Origin: Chondrinema litorale
GTDB taxonomy: Bacteria; Bacteroidota; Bacteroidia; Cytophagales; Flammeovirgaceae
Assembly (NCBI RefSeq): GCF_026250525.1
Contig: NZ_CP111044.1
Span: 434,001-498,000 of the forward strand
Direction of reading: 5' to 3'
Length of the DNA: 64,000 nucleotides
Both the position numbers and the translations under genes were made by a program. The notes below the pieces were generated by a model, which was given only the letters and a program-made list of their open reading frames with translations, searched no databases and was not told where the DNA came from. Positions 26,846 to 36,382 of the stretch are shown here, one piece after another (position 1 is the first letter of the stretch; the number at the start of each line of letters is the position of its first letter).

Positions 26846-27715
26846 TTGAACTCTGTACAAAAACTGGGTTTCTCAGAAAACGCTAAATTATTAATAATAC
26901 ATGCAGACGATGCAGGTCTTTCTCATTCTGAAAATATGGCTACTATACAGTCATTAGAGGAAGGATTCGTAAACTCATATAGCATCATGGTACCATGCCC
27001 GTGGTTTTATGAAATGGCAGTATATGCAAAAAACAACCCTAAATTCGATTATGGTATACATTTGACTCTTACTTGCGAATGGGAAAATTACAAATTCGGC
27101 CCAGTTTCACCTGTTTCTGAAGTTCCTTCATTAGTCGATGAGAATGGATATTTTTATAAAAAAAGGGAACAGCTCAGAAAAAGTGCGACTCCAGAAGATG
27201 TAAAAAAAGAGCTTCAAGCGCAAGTTGAAAAAGCAATCAAATTCGGATTAAAACCAACTCATCTAGACTCACATATGTATAGCGTTGGATCGGATGCTAA
27301 ATTTTTAAAAGTTTATAAAGAAATCGGTGAAAAATTTGACCTTCCTGTATTGATAAATAAACAATTAATGCAAATGGTCGGTCTAGATCCAGATATAAAT
27401 ATAAAAGAAGGCGAATTTGTAATTGACAATACCTATATCGGTGAATTCAAATATTTCGAAGATGGAAAACTGGGCGACTTTTATAAAGGGATTATTGAAA
27501 ATTTAACTAGTGGCATAAACCTGATTTTAATCCACCCAGCATTTGATGATAGCGAGATGAAAGGAGTTACAATAAACCACCCGAATTTTGGGTCTCAATG
27601 GAGACAAATAGATTTTGATTTTTTTACAAGCGAAATAAACAAAGCTAAGCTAAAAGAGAATAATATTGAATTAGTTACATGGGGTGATTTGAACAAAATT
27701 AGGAAAGGTAAATAA
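26846..27715 (+). CDS. YdjC/ChbG-family carbohydrate deacetylase
   Basis: 289 residues. The metal motif is LLIIHADDAGLSHSEN (D-D near residue 21), with later ligands in DYGIHLTLTCEW and THLDSHMYSV and the motif LILIHPAFDD. The family removes acetyl groups from chito-oligosaccharides or related sugars with a divalent metal. The frame opens with TTG at 26846, directly after an in-frame TAA at 26837-26839. Many Bacteroidota homologues carry a secretion signal that is missing here, so the N-terminus may be shortened or the protein cytoplasmic. Confidence 0.85.
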   Translation: MNSVQKLGFSENAKLLIIHADDAGLSHSENMATIQSLEEGFVNSYSIMVPCPWFYEMAVYAKNNPKFDYGIHLTLTCEWENYKFGPVSPVSEVPSLVDENGYFYKKREQLRKSATPEDVKKELQAQVEKAIKFGLKPTHLDSHMYSVGSDAKFLKVYKEIGEKFDLPVLINKQLMQMVGLDPDINIKEGEFVIDNTYIGEFKYFEDGKLGDFYKGIIENLTSGINLILIHPAFDDSEMKGVTINHPNFGSQWRQIDFDFFTSEINKAKLKENNIELVTWGDLNKIRKGK

Positions 27716-27807
27716 GCCCTAGATTTATTCAGAATTTAGTTATTCTCAGTTCTTTAAAATTTAATTAGTGATTGTTGTGGTGTTTCTGTTTCAGTATGAG
27801 ATAAATG

Positions 27808-28760
27808 TTAATTCTGAAGATCATCTACAGGAATACCATATTTCGCCCATAATTCTTCGCTATTTGGCGCATACCAAGAACGTCTGAAATAATCTTCTTC
27901 CCATTCAATTTTAAAAGTTAGGGTTTCCGTATTAAAACCACCATTAAGTAGCTGCTGAGATCGGTCTGTTAGCTTCCTAAAAGCTTTCCCGATTTGCTCC
28001 CAATAGATTTCTTTAAGATTAACCGAAGCCTCTTTCAATGATAAATCGATGTTGTTTTTGATGGTTGATGACTCTATCCCATAAAAATTCTTGTTACTTA
28101 GTTGAGATTTTAGTTTGTCATTAGTAATAGGCTTTTGAAACCACTTCTTAAACTCATTATTCCTTAACATCACTTTTAACTTTTGGAATCTCTCGAGATC
28201 AGCTACCATCAATTTATCCACAAAGACTCCTCTAAGTTTCATCATAAATCCATCGAAAACTATAGGATCATTCAAATCTGATGAGTTAATGAGAGTTTCT
28301 TTTCGTTTAGCAAGTGCTTTTTCCCGATTTGAACTTGTAAGAAAATCTTCAGGACTAAAAAATGCTTCTCTTTTAGATTGTTTTTCTCTAAAATGACATT
28401 GTATTGGTTAGATAATCGAGACAATCTCTTATGCCAAAACTCCAAATTAACAGGTTTGTCAAAAAGAGTGGGATCGATGATTAAAGTTTCTGTATTTGAT
28501 GCATCATTTACTTCTACAGCTGCTGCAACGTGATAATTCCAAGCAGTAAATTCGGTGCCAGCTTCGTTTAAATAAACCAAAAAAGAATCTGAAGGAGACA
28601 AAGGACGAATCCAGATTTTATTCACTTTAAAGCCTTTTTGAAATGTCAATTCTGCTACAAGGTCTGCTTGGGCTTCACATCCTGTGTTGTTTGCTTTCCA
28701 AAAAAGCTTGGGATGCTTTAGAACAACATCAAAGAATATTTCTGCATCTTTTTTTGTCAT
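27808..28760 (-). pseudogene. Protein-glutaminase-like gene split by a one-base frameshift
   Basis: The ATG at 28760 opens a frame with a Cys-His-Asp triad typical of the protein glutaminase (protein deamidase) family: C28 in NNTGCEAQADLVAEL, H77 in FTAWNYHVAAAVEV, D96 in TLIIDPTLFDKPV. The frame ends at 28272 after an out-of-place tail. Adding one A to the five-A run (28381-28385) joins ILEKKQSKREAFFSPEDF to the second frame (DLNDPIVFDGFMMKLRG ... LWAKYGIPVDDLQN), giving one 317-residue protein. No signal peptide is visible, whereas known glutaminases are secreted. The lesion may be a real mutation or a sequence error. Confidence 0.78.
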
Positions 28761-28768
28761 TGAATGTC

Positions 28769-29476
28769 CTAGTAAAATACTCCTTTTATATCATTTAAAT
28801 CTGATATTTTCAATGTTGTAGTTGGGACAAAATAGGTTCTTAAACTTTGAATACTTGGCAGGTTTCTTTCAATACTATCAGCTGAATGTTTATAAATTCC
28901 GTCCATTGAAAACTCTAAGCTCTCGTGAACAAATTTGGAAATAGTATCATTGTTTACTTCTATTTCAATATCTCCTAAATTTAACTCAATTTCTTTTTTA
29001 TAAGCTTTACCTTTTAGTACTTGAATATTTTTGAAGATTAGTTTGTCATTTTTGAAACCTAAGCTTTCAAAATATAATTCTCTTAAAGTTCCTCCTGAAT
29101 TACCCTTGTATTTCAAAAATTTTAATGTTAAATCATATGCCTTTTCATAAGATACTGTTGCTAATGTATCAGTGGGTCTGTGTCCTAATTCCAAAACTGA
29201 AACTTCTAGAGTATCCTTTGAAATCCATTTAATTATATCTCCATCTATATTAATCCCTTTACCTTCTTTGAAATCAGTTCCTGTTTTTTGAATTTGTATC
29301 CCGTATATATCGCTGCTAAATGCCATCATTCCATTTCGAGCATATTTATAAATATCGTATTTCCCATCTAATGATTTTTGTTTTAAAAATTGAAAATATT
29401 CAACATCTTTTTGTTCCAAATCTGGGAAACAAGCACTCAAAATCAATATAAACGATACTACTAAAATATTTCTCAT
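28769..29476 (-). CDS. Lipoprotein of unknown function beside the glutaminase-like gene
   Basis: 235 residues. The signal MRNILVVSFILILSACFPD has the lipobox Cys at 16. The mature part is mixed alpha/beta with no family I recognise (YFQFLKQKSLDGKYDIYKYA, DIIKWISKDTLEVSVLELGH). Its stop lies 8 bp before the glutaminase-like start, so the two are probably one operon and may act together. Likely membrane-anchored facing the periplasm. Confidence 0.7.
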   Translation of the reverse strand: MRNILVVSFILILSACFPDLEQKDVEYFQFLKQKSLDGKYDIYKYARNGMMAFSSDIYGIQIQKTGTDFKEGKGINIDGDIIKWISKDTLEVSVLELGHRPTDTLATVSYEKAYDLTLKFLKYKGNSGGTLRELYFESLGFKNDKLIFKNIQVLKGKAYKKEIELNLGDIEIEVNNDTISKFVHESLEFSMDGIYKHSADSIERNLPSIQSLRTYFVPTTTLKISDLNDIKGVFY

Positions 29477-29603
29477 TTAAAGCTTTCAGATTGTGTTTAT
29501 ATATCTATCCTAACTCAATTATAATTTTTCAATCTAACAAAATATTAAATTCCTAAATACAAAAGTCAGCAATTTTTCAATTTCAACTGAGGAGTGTGCT
29601 AAA

Positions 29604-29643
29604 TAAAAAGGGCACACAAAATTTCCTTAATCTTGTGTACCCC
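29604..29643 (-). terminator. Intrinsic terminator after the GH38 gene
   Basis: Stem GGGCACACAA (29610-29619) against TTGTGTACCC (29633-29642) with one C/A mismatch; the minus strand continues into a T-rich tract (plus-strand AAATAAAAA at 29601-29609). It is placed 23 bp after the alpha-mannosidase stop. Confidence 0.75.
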
Positions 29644-29665
29644 GATTCACTAAAAGTATGTATTC

Positions 29666-32600
29666 TTATTTTTCTACTTCAATGCTAAATGTTTCAATGG
29701 CGTATTTACCAACTTTTAATTGAGGAGAAACTGCTGTGGGATTTTCCTCAATGATGTTGGTATGTTTATAATCTTTTAGCTTGAAAAATGAAGATATATT
29801 TACTTGCTCATTGCTATCTTTTGTGTTGTACATTCTTACAATCATATCCTCTGTATCTTCGGCTTTTTTGATAGTAGTAATCATTACATCTTCCACATCG
29901 ATCGAAAAGAAACTAGCCGATTCTGGCAAAGAGGCATCGACAACATTATCTGGATAAACCACAACTTGTATAGGCTCATTTTTCTGTTTGGCTATTTTTT
30001 GCCCTTCTATGCTGTTAGCCTTGTTAGAAGTAAATACATTTTGATAATAATGATTCCCTGCTTGCGAATACTCATTACCTTGCCAGTGACAAGAGGTTCT
30101 ACTTGCCAATAAGATGTTTTGCAATACTGCTTTGTTTGATTCCAATGCTGTAGGATCAACCCAATCTGCGGCGGCTACTGAAGAACTCAATGTAACAGAG
30201 ATTTCATTATCAGTTGCTGAAATCCAATCGATAATGGCTCTTGGGTGTACATCTTTACACAAAGGCGTATAGCGCTCACCGGCAGTTTTAATTTCGTCTT
30301 TGCCAACTCTCACTCTGCCAAAAGGCACTTCGTGTGCAATTTCTGGATTATCCATATCTATTGGAAAAGCAGTTCTAAACTCTCTGTATAATTCTCCTGT
30401 CCAGTTGCGTAAGCTATTGTTAAAATAGATGCGCTTTAGATTGTGATAAATCGTAACTTCTTGTTGTGCGATGGCTCCTCTTATTTCTTGTTCAATGTGA
30501 TAAGCAGTGTAAACAGGGCCATTTTCTACAATCTTCCATGTTGATTTAACTGCACTGGCTTTCTCAAAACCCTCTAAACTAGGTTGCTGAATATCGCCAA
30601 ACTCTCCTGCTCCATTCCCAACTGATTGCATGGTATACACATCACCTACTTTAAAATTATCGGTAGTAAACAGGTTCTTATTAAATTCCTTATCATACAC
30701 TTGGCTTATACCTCCATTCTCAAAACTGATTTTATAAAATGGATTTTCATAACTGTTTGCATTGATTTTGGAGTCAACTTCTTTTTTATCTTTTGCACCA
30801 TTTGCTACATAATAAGTCGCATAACCGATAGAAGGAATAGCCTCTGCAATAAAGGTGATATCTGCACTTTTTATACTTCCATCATCATAATAAACTACTT
30901 TACTGCTTTGAGTTGGAATTAACTTTTTATCAGACTTCATCACATTTACATTGAGCATATCGCCTTTGGCAAAATTCATAGAAACAGTTACTGGATCTGT
31001 TCTTGTCCACGAAAGGCTATTAAACAGGACAATAGGAATGCCTAATTTTTCATTTTTTTCTACTCGATCTGCGATAAAATCGATACCTTTCTTTAATAAA
31101 TCTTGTCCCATCACTTTCGATTTCACCAAGTTCTCTTTAAAGAGATTATCGGTAATATCTCCATCGTGTCCTCCCCAACCATGATCGGGATATATTTTAG
31201 CTTGCCAAGCTTCATCTAGTGTTTCGTAAGGATAAGGCATTTTTTGCGGATCAATTACATTAGCTATTGAGAGAAATTTTTCCGCTGCTGGTAATAACTT
31301 AGAAGCTTCTCTACTTGCAGAAATTGCTTCGTGATGTGCAGGACCGTGAATATATACCCAAACGTTTGGTCGCTCTCCCATAATTGTATCAACATTCGTT
31401 GCATTCTCTGCCGCCAAAGGTAGGAACTCATCCACCGTCATTAGTTCCATATTCGGGAGGGTTATTTTTTGTTCATTTCCAGCTTCGTCTTTCAAATGAT
31501 CAAAATTGTTCCAAGAATCTATAAAATCAGAATAATCTATAGCAGGTAACATGTCTTGGCTCGATAGTAAAGGTGTGTGGATGTTTGTTCCTTCAAAACT
31601 ACTTTCCCAAAACTTTACTTGCTCAGCTCCATATTTCAACTTGCTGTTTAAGTCTCTAGAAAGGTATAGCAAGTCATTGCCATAGTGCCCGGGAGAATAA
31701 GTAAACACAGAGCTTCCATCTGGGCTTTGCCAATGGAACATCCCTTTGGCATGCCTACTAATTACCATATAATCTACTCCTGCTTTCTTCAGAATTTGTG
31801 GCGTTTGTAAAGATTTACCCGGCACATCTACATTCCAATAAACCTTAGCATCATATCCATCAAAATTCTTTTTTACCCATTTTTTCCCTAGGTATAATTG
31901 GCGAACCTGATCTTCAGCATCATACATGTCTTCGTAGGGACAGTTATAAGTCGCGCCAACAGATAAGAGTTTCTTGTCGAGTAAAGTGGTCAATCTTTCT
32001 TTAGACTCTGGATGTCTGGATAGATATTCTCTCAACATTAAGCCATCTTCAATATCAAAACCGTAATCGTCTCTTACAAATGCATCTTTAATTACTGGAG
32101 CTAGCAAGAGTGTATCTCTAAGTACAATACAAACTTCTGGACGATCTACCCAAGCAATATCTTGATGGCTCGAATTCATGATAGAAACCAGTCCATTCTC
32201 GTACCTTTTGTCGAAGAAATCATTAAAAATTTCAAAGTATTCTGGTTTGTACAATTTAGCTATGGAAGCAAACCAGCCATTATTATTATTTGTATTATGA
32301 TGAAACAGATATTTCCCTTCAATATCAGTTTCTGTTAAAATACCTTGGCCATTTTCAAAATTCAAACTGATTTCTTGATCACCATAAAAAATGCTAAAGC
32401 TATTTTTTGGTGCTGCCATGTTAAAATATGCCTTTGCTAATTCACCTTGTAAAACAAATTCACTTACTTTACTCTTCTTTTTATCGCTTTTGATGTACAC
32501 TTTTCTTCCTGCGAAATGAGCAGGTGCATCTACGTATAATACCTCATTTCTTTCTTTAATCATAAAAGCGGCTTCGCTAGTAACCGATTTTTTTATTCGC

Positions 32601-33277
32601 TCAACAGCATCTTTTGCCTTAAAAATCATTATCCAACAATTCGAATTTTTTGCATGCCCAACAAATTTGATTTTGGCACTTTTACCTTTCTCTAAATAGC
32701 TTGTCGGAACAGTTAAGCGAAATGCGCCTAAACCATCGCTATTTCCATCTCTTCTTACTAAAATGTATTCGGCGTTTCCATTTCCCGGATTTTGAGTGAT
32801 AGATAATGAACCATCGTCATTAGAATTGAAAGTTAAGATCGGTTTATCATTTACATGGATATCAAATGACTCATGTAGGTTTAAATCAATATCACTTAGC
32901 ATAAAGAAAGTGACTTTTTCAGCAGCATAATCTGTTGGAACTATGCCAGTAAGAAACTCGAAGCCTATTTTGCCTGTAGTGGCTCGAGCTATCATAGATG
33001 TGCCGATATCTTCTCTTATCGATGGATAAGAAAAAAACTCAGAGCCGGAAAGCATTTCTTGAAATCCTTCAATGTCGTTTTTACAAATTTCGTAAAGATG
33101 ACCATTCGTATTTAACTCTTGAATGTGGCTTTGGCTGCTGCCTTCATGCAAGGGAGAAGTAAATGAATTTGATGATAAAGTTTTGTTTGAAACTGCAATT
33201 GCTTTATTCGCCAAAATGCAAACAGCAAATAGCAAAATGGTAATTGTTAAGTAGTTATATAGTTTTTTATGTTTCAT
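29666..33277 (-). CDS. Secreted GH38-family alpha-mannosidase
   Basis: 1203 residues with an N-terminal signal peptide (LTITILLFAVCILANKAIA). An extra N-terminal beta-region of ~340 residues precedes the GH38 core. GH38 motifs: zinc-binding SSHQDIAW near residue 371, nucleophile region YWNVDVPG near 485, and the later WGGHDGDITDNLFKENLVKS. The C-terminal beta-domain is present. Retaining alpha-mannosidases release mannose from glycans in the periplasm or at the surface. It is preceded by a LacI-type operator at 33296-33311 and followed by a terminator. The large N-terminal extension is notable. Confidence 0.9.
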   Translation of the reverse strand: MKHKKLYNYLTITILLFAVCILANKAIAVSNKTLSSNSFTSPLHEGSSQSHIQELNTNGHLYEICKNDIEGFQEMLSGSEFFSYPSIREDIGTSMIARATTGKIGFEFLTGIVPTDYAAEKVTFFMLSDIDLNLHESFDIHVNDKPILTFNSNDDGSLSITQNPGNGNAEYILVRRDGNSDGLGAFRLTVPTSYLEKGKSAKIKFVGHAKNSNCWIMIFKAKDAVERIKKSVTSEAAFMIKERNEVLYVDAPAHFAGRKVYIKSDKKKSKVSEFVLQGELAKAYFNMAAPKNSFSIFYGDQEISLNFENGQGILTETDIEGKYLFHHNTNNNNGWFASIAKLYKPEYFEIFNDFFDKRYENGLVSIMNSSHQDIAWVDRPEVCIVLRDTLLLAPVIKDAFVRDDYGFDIEDGLMLREYLSRHPESKERLTTLLDKKLLSVGATYNCPYEDMYDAEDQVRQLYLGKKWVKKNFDGYDAKVYWNVDVPGKSLQTPQILKKAGVDYMVISRHAKGMFHWQSPDGSSVFTYSPGHYGNDLLYLSRDLNSKLKYGAEQVKFWESSFEGTNIHTPLLSSQDMLPAIDYSDFIDSWNNFDHLKDEAGNEQKITLPNMELMTVDEFLPLAAENATNVDTIMGERPNVWVYIHGPAHHEAISASREASKLLPAAEKFLSIANVIDPQKMPYPYETLDEAWQAKIYPDHGWGGHDGDITDNLFKENLVKSKVMGQDLLKKGIDFIADRVEKNEKLGIPIVLFNSLSWTRTDPVTVSMNFAKGDMLNVNVMKSDKKLIPTQSSKVVYYDDGSIKSADITFIAEAIPSIGYATYYVANGAKDKKEVDSKINANSYENPFYKISFENGGISQVYDKEFNKNLFTTDNFKVGDVYTMQSVGNGAGEFGDIQQPSLEGFEKASAVKSTWKIVENGPVYTAYHIEQEIRGAIAQQEVTIYHNLKRIYFNNSLRNWTGELYREFRTAFPIDMDNPEIAHEVPFGRVRVGKDEIKTAGERYTPLCKDVHPRAIIDWISATDNEISVTLSSSVAAADWVDPTALESNKAVLQNILLASRTSCHWQGNEYSQAGNHYYQNVFTSNKANSIEGQKIAKQKNEPIQVVVYPDNVVDASLPESASFFSIDVEDVMITTIKKAEDTEDMIVRMYNTKDSNEQVNISSFFKLKDYKHTNIIEENPTAVSPQLKVGKYAIETFSIEVEK

Positions 33278-33295
33278 AGCTTGGATTTATATATT

Positions 33296-33311
33296 ACTAA
33301 ACCGCTTTAGT
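33296..33311. promoter_or_regulatory. LacI-type operator upstream of the GH38 gene
   Basis: ACTAAACCGCTTTAGT: perfect 6-bp arms ACTAAA/TTTAGT around CCGC, the centre typical of LacI/GalR operators. It lies 18 bp before the GH38 start. The same 16 bases occur at 34349-34364 in front of the lacI-type gene. Confidence 0.85.
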
Positions 33312-33326
33312 TTTTGATGAAAATTT

Positions 33327-34346
33327 TTATACTCCACAAGATTTTCTTACTAATAATTGAGTCTGTAGTATTTTTTCATTGATGAAGTTTTCATTTTTCT
33401 TTTCGATTTCGTTGATTAGAATTTCAATAGCAAGATTGCCTATATCACTAACAGGTTGTTTGGTAGAGGTAATTGGTGGATCGACTAAATCGAATGCGCC
33501 GAGTTCATCAAAACTGATAATGGCAATTTCATTGGGGACATTTATACCTAAAGATTTTAATTCTCTGAGTCCGGAAGCTGCTAAATAGTGTGTAGTAAAA
33601 ACGATTGCATCCACCCCATTCGAATTGCTATTTAATTCTGATATGGCATCTTTTATCTCAGCTTCAAAATTAAATCTATCGACCTCTTTGATAAGGTTTG
33701 TGTTTATATCAATATTACTTTCGCGAAGTGCAGTTTCGTAACCCAATCGCCTTTGTTGCATAGCATCTAGCTTACTTTTAATTGTAATTAGTGCAATGTT
33801 TTTCTTCCCATTTTTTAATAGATGTTCGGTCATATTTTTCACGCCGCCGAGATTATCTACTATTACATAGTTGGTTTTAATCTCTGGATAATGCCTATCT
33901 ACTAATACAAAGGGAAATTTAGAATTTTTAAGTTTTAAGATGTCGGCTTGGTTACATTGTGTTGAGGCTATTACTAAACCATCCACTTGGCGGTTAATCA
34001 TGGAATGAATCAATTCCTTTTCTGTTTCGGCATTTTCATTCGAGCTACTAAAAACTACCGTATAGCCAAATTCTTTTGCCTTAAGCTCTATATAGTGAGC
34101 TATTCTGGCATAAAAAATATCTGAGATATTAGGAACAATGAGGCCAATTGTTTCACTCTTACCCAAACTTAAACCCCTTGCCAATTGGTTGGGTTTGTAG
34201 TTGTTGTCACGGGCAAAATCCAATATTCGCTTTTGGGTTGCTTTACTTATTTTATTTTCATCTCCACGATTGTTTAGCACTAAAGAAACCGTCGTTTTCG
34301 ATAGTTTCAATTTCTCTGCAATGTCCTTTAAGAAAATTTCCTTCAT
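33327..34346 (-). CDS. LacI-family transcription repressor
   Basis: 339 residues. The N-terminal LacI HTH is FLKDIAEKLKLSKTTVSLVL with the hinge region NNYKPNQLARGL. A periplasmic-binding-like effector domain follows (SETIGLIVPNISDIFYARIA, VDGLVIASTQ, IAIISFDELGAFDLVDPPIT). It probably senses a sugar released by the neighbouring hydrolases and represses GH38 and itself through the two identical operators. Confidence 0.92.
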   Translation of the reverse strand: MKEIFLKDIAEKLKLSKTTVSLVLNNRGDENKISKATQKRILDFARDNNYKPNQLARGLSLGKSETIGLIVPNISDIFYARIAHYIELKAKEFGYTVVFSSSNENAETEKELIHSMINRQVDGLVIASTQCNQADILKLKNSKFPFVLVDRHYPEIKTNYVIVDNLGGVKNMTEHLLKNGKKNIALITIKSKLDAMQQRRLGYETALRESNIDINTNLIKEVDRFNFEAEIKDAISELNSNSNGVDAIVFTTHYLAASGLRELKSLGINVPNEIAIISFDELGAFDLVDPPITSTKQPVSDIGNLAIEILINEIEKKNENFINEKILQTQLLVRKSCGV

Positions 34347-34348
34347 TA

Positions 34349-34364
34349 ACTAAACCGCTTTAGT
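34349..34364. promoter_or_regulatory. LacI-type operator overlapping the lacI leader
   Basis: ACTAAACCGCTTTAGT again, two bases upstream of the repressor start codon. At this place it would cover the ribosome-binding region and the promoter, giving tight autorepression. Confidence 0.85.
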
Positions 34365-34565
34365 GAAGTCCAAATATATAATATTCGTAATTATATCATC
34401 AATTTAATTCGAAAAAAACTTGTTCTTAAATTATTGATATGGAGGAAAAATTAACTTTTATTCTGAGCAATATATCAATAGATTGCTACTATATTTAGGT
34501 TTAGAAATATGTTTAATTTCATAGAAATTAGAATGAGGCATCTTTCAATTAAAGGCAAGTCAAAC

Positions 34566-35981
34566 TCATTTCAATAAAAATAAGGCATCTTCCCAATCTT
34601 CTGGTGTATGAATTTTTATAAGCTCGTTCTTCTTGAATTTTCCAGCGTCTTTCCTATCTCCAGTTTTAGGGTTAATCCATTCACCAGTTAGTTTTTTAGA
34701 TTTAATTTTGTTCTTTAGGTCAAGGGTAATTTCTGCTGGTTCTGGAAGATAAACCATAATTTGCTTATCCCCAGAGCGCATTGCTACATTTAAAGAATCG
34801 GCTGCTCCCACTCCATTTACAATAATTGTCTGATCTGGAATAAAACTCCACCAATCTATTGACTTCATAAACTGAGTGTAAATAGATAAACTCCTCGCAC
34901 CTTCTGAAAAGATGGCTTTTTTCCAATCTTCTGTAACATACTTCGGGTTTGTACCGAAACTCCAAATGTTTGAATTGCCATAAGTATGCAAACCTCCTGC
35001 AAAAGTAGCCCAATATGCTTGCTTTCTTATTTTGTGTGGAGTAATGGGTTTAGTTGGATATTCAGGCCCATCTTCATAAGCACCTTCACCATGTAAAATG
35101 GGAGCAAGTTTCATACTGTTATAATCTTTTGAAACCATGCTATAAATCGAAGTGTACAAATCCCAAGTTTGGTTCATGTTAAAATCTAACCAAGGTGCCT
35201 CCATAAAAGATTCTGAAGTAGTGTGCCCTCCTCTAATGTGGTAAGACATTAAGGTTTTAGTATAATCTTCATTGCCTGCAACTCCTTCTGTTACACCTTT
35301 AGCTAACAAATTCCATATATTTATGCAGTTTTCATTCTCAGAGAGTACATCTCCGCCCATACACCAAATAATATTCTTCCTTTCTTTATACCTACTGCCT
35401 AAAAATTTCCCATAACTATAAGCATTTTTTTCATTTATCAGGTTATAACCGTCGTCTTCTGCCATACCAAATAGTGGCAGAAATAAAATGTATATGCCAT
35501 ATTCATCTGCCTTTTCAATTATATAATCCACATGGTCCCAATAATCATAAGCTGTTTCATCTTTCGGATTATTACCTTCAGTAATGGCTGGTTTCATTAA
35601 AGCTTCATCCTCAAATGCCTTATCTCCATAAATATTTTCAAGTTCTGGTACTATAAATGGATTTTTGTGAACAACCGCTGCATGAATCACAGAAAAGCTC
35701 TGCTCAGCTCTTGTTTTCAAATAAAAATCAACTTCTTCTCGATTGAGTTTTTGGAAAAGTCCCCAGCCAGTATCTCCCAGCCACAAAAACGGCGTATTAT
35801 CATGACTAACCAAATATCTACCATTTTCACTGACAGAAAGTTGGCCATGAGCAAATTGTCCGCAAAAGCATAAAACTGTAATTGTTAAACCAAAAAAGAG
35901 TAGCTTATTTTTATTAAGAAAAAAGTTTATGGCATTACATAATAGTAAATAAGATAAGTTAATTGTGGTATTTCTTTTCAT
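34566..35981 (-). CDS. GH140/DUF4038-type glycoside hydrolase (apiosidase-like)
   Basis: 471 residues. The signal peptide is preceded by an ~25-residue extension (signal core KLLFFGLTITVLCFCGQFAHG). DUF4038 TIM barrel: PFLWLGDTGWGLFQKLNREE, NIIWCMGGDVLSE (general acid region GGD) and APILHGEGAYEDG (acidic nucleophile). The C-terminal domain TLDLKNKIKSKKLTGEWINP is the usual putative collagen-binding beta-domain. Characterised relatives cleave apiose or other pectic side chains; here the substrate is unknown. The next gene downstream is the LacI repressor, 219 bp on. Confidence 0.85.
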   Translation of the reverse strand: MKRNTTINLSYLLLCNAINFFLNKNKLLFFGLTITVLCFCGQFAHGQLSVSENGRYLVSHDNTPFLWLGDTGWGLFQKLNREEVDFYLKTRAEQSFSVIHAAVVHKNPFIVPELENIYGDKAFEDEALMKPAITEGNNPKDETAYDYWDHVDYIIEKADEYGIYILFLPLFGMAEDDGYNLINEKNAYSYGKFLGSRYKERKNIIWCMGGDVLSENENCINIWNLLAKGVTEGVAGNEDYTKTLMSYHIRGGHTTSESFMEAPWLDFNMNQTWDLYTSIYSMVSKDYNSMKLAPILHGEGAYEDGPEYPTKPITPHKIRKQAYWATFAGGLHTYGNSNIWSFGTNPKYVTEDWKKAIFSEGARSLSIYTQFMKSIDWWSFIPDQTIIVNGVGAADSLNVAMRSGDKQIMVYLPEPAEITLDLKNKIKSKKLTGEWINPKTGDRKDAGKFKKNELIKIHTPEDWEDALFLLK

Positions 35982-36382
35982 ATTAAAGGAGTACTAAAAA
36001 ATGTAAGGAAGCTTGAAATTTTAAAATAATAAATATTTAGTACTTTCTAAAATGCTTATTAAATGGTTCTTTAAAATTTAATATTGAAATTAGACTATGA
36101 CTTTAGAGCTTATTGTAAATCTTCTATTTTCCAAATGTGTTAATCATCCATTGCTCTACTTTTTCTAACAGAGCAATGGATTTCATAAAGAGTAAAATTT
36201 AAATTACTTATTGATTAGCCAATACATCATTCTCAACTTTTCTCTTTCAGATGAGTATTAAAGTAACTTATCGAATCACTCAAATAGGTTCTAAGAACAA
36301 CTTCCCATTTTACCTATTACCCACTGATACTTAGCTTATTAATGAGAGATCAATTAAGTATTTCTTCATAGTAGTTTATGAG
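35982..36382. other. Intergenic region with a strong hairpin
   Basis: 401 bp without a gene. It contains the perfect 12-bp stem described separately (36146-36181). The rest is AT-rich, with no coding character. It should hold the promoter of the GH140-type gene. Confidence 0.5.
36146..36181. terminator. Strong 12-bp hairpin, possible terminator or RNA element
   Basis: ATCCATTGCTCT (36146-36157) pairs exactly with AGAGCAATGGAT (36170-36181); loop of 12 bases rich in T. Neither strand has a strong U-tract after it, so intrinsic termination is doubtful. It lies 202 bp after the lipoprotein stop and 165 bp before the GH140-type start, both on the minus strand. Confidence 0.45.

Noticed and set aside
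29804..30922. Plus-strand ORFs of about 100 codons within the GH38 gene
   Set aside because: Antisense frames in a long intact enzyme gene; no ribosomal or domain evidence.
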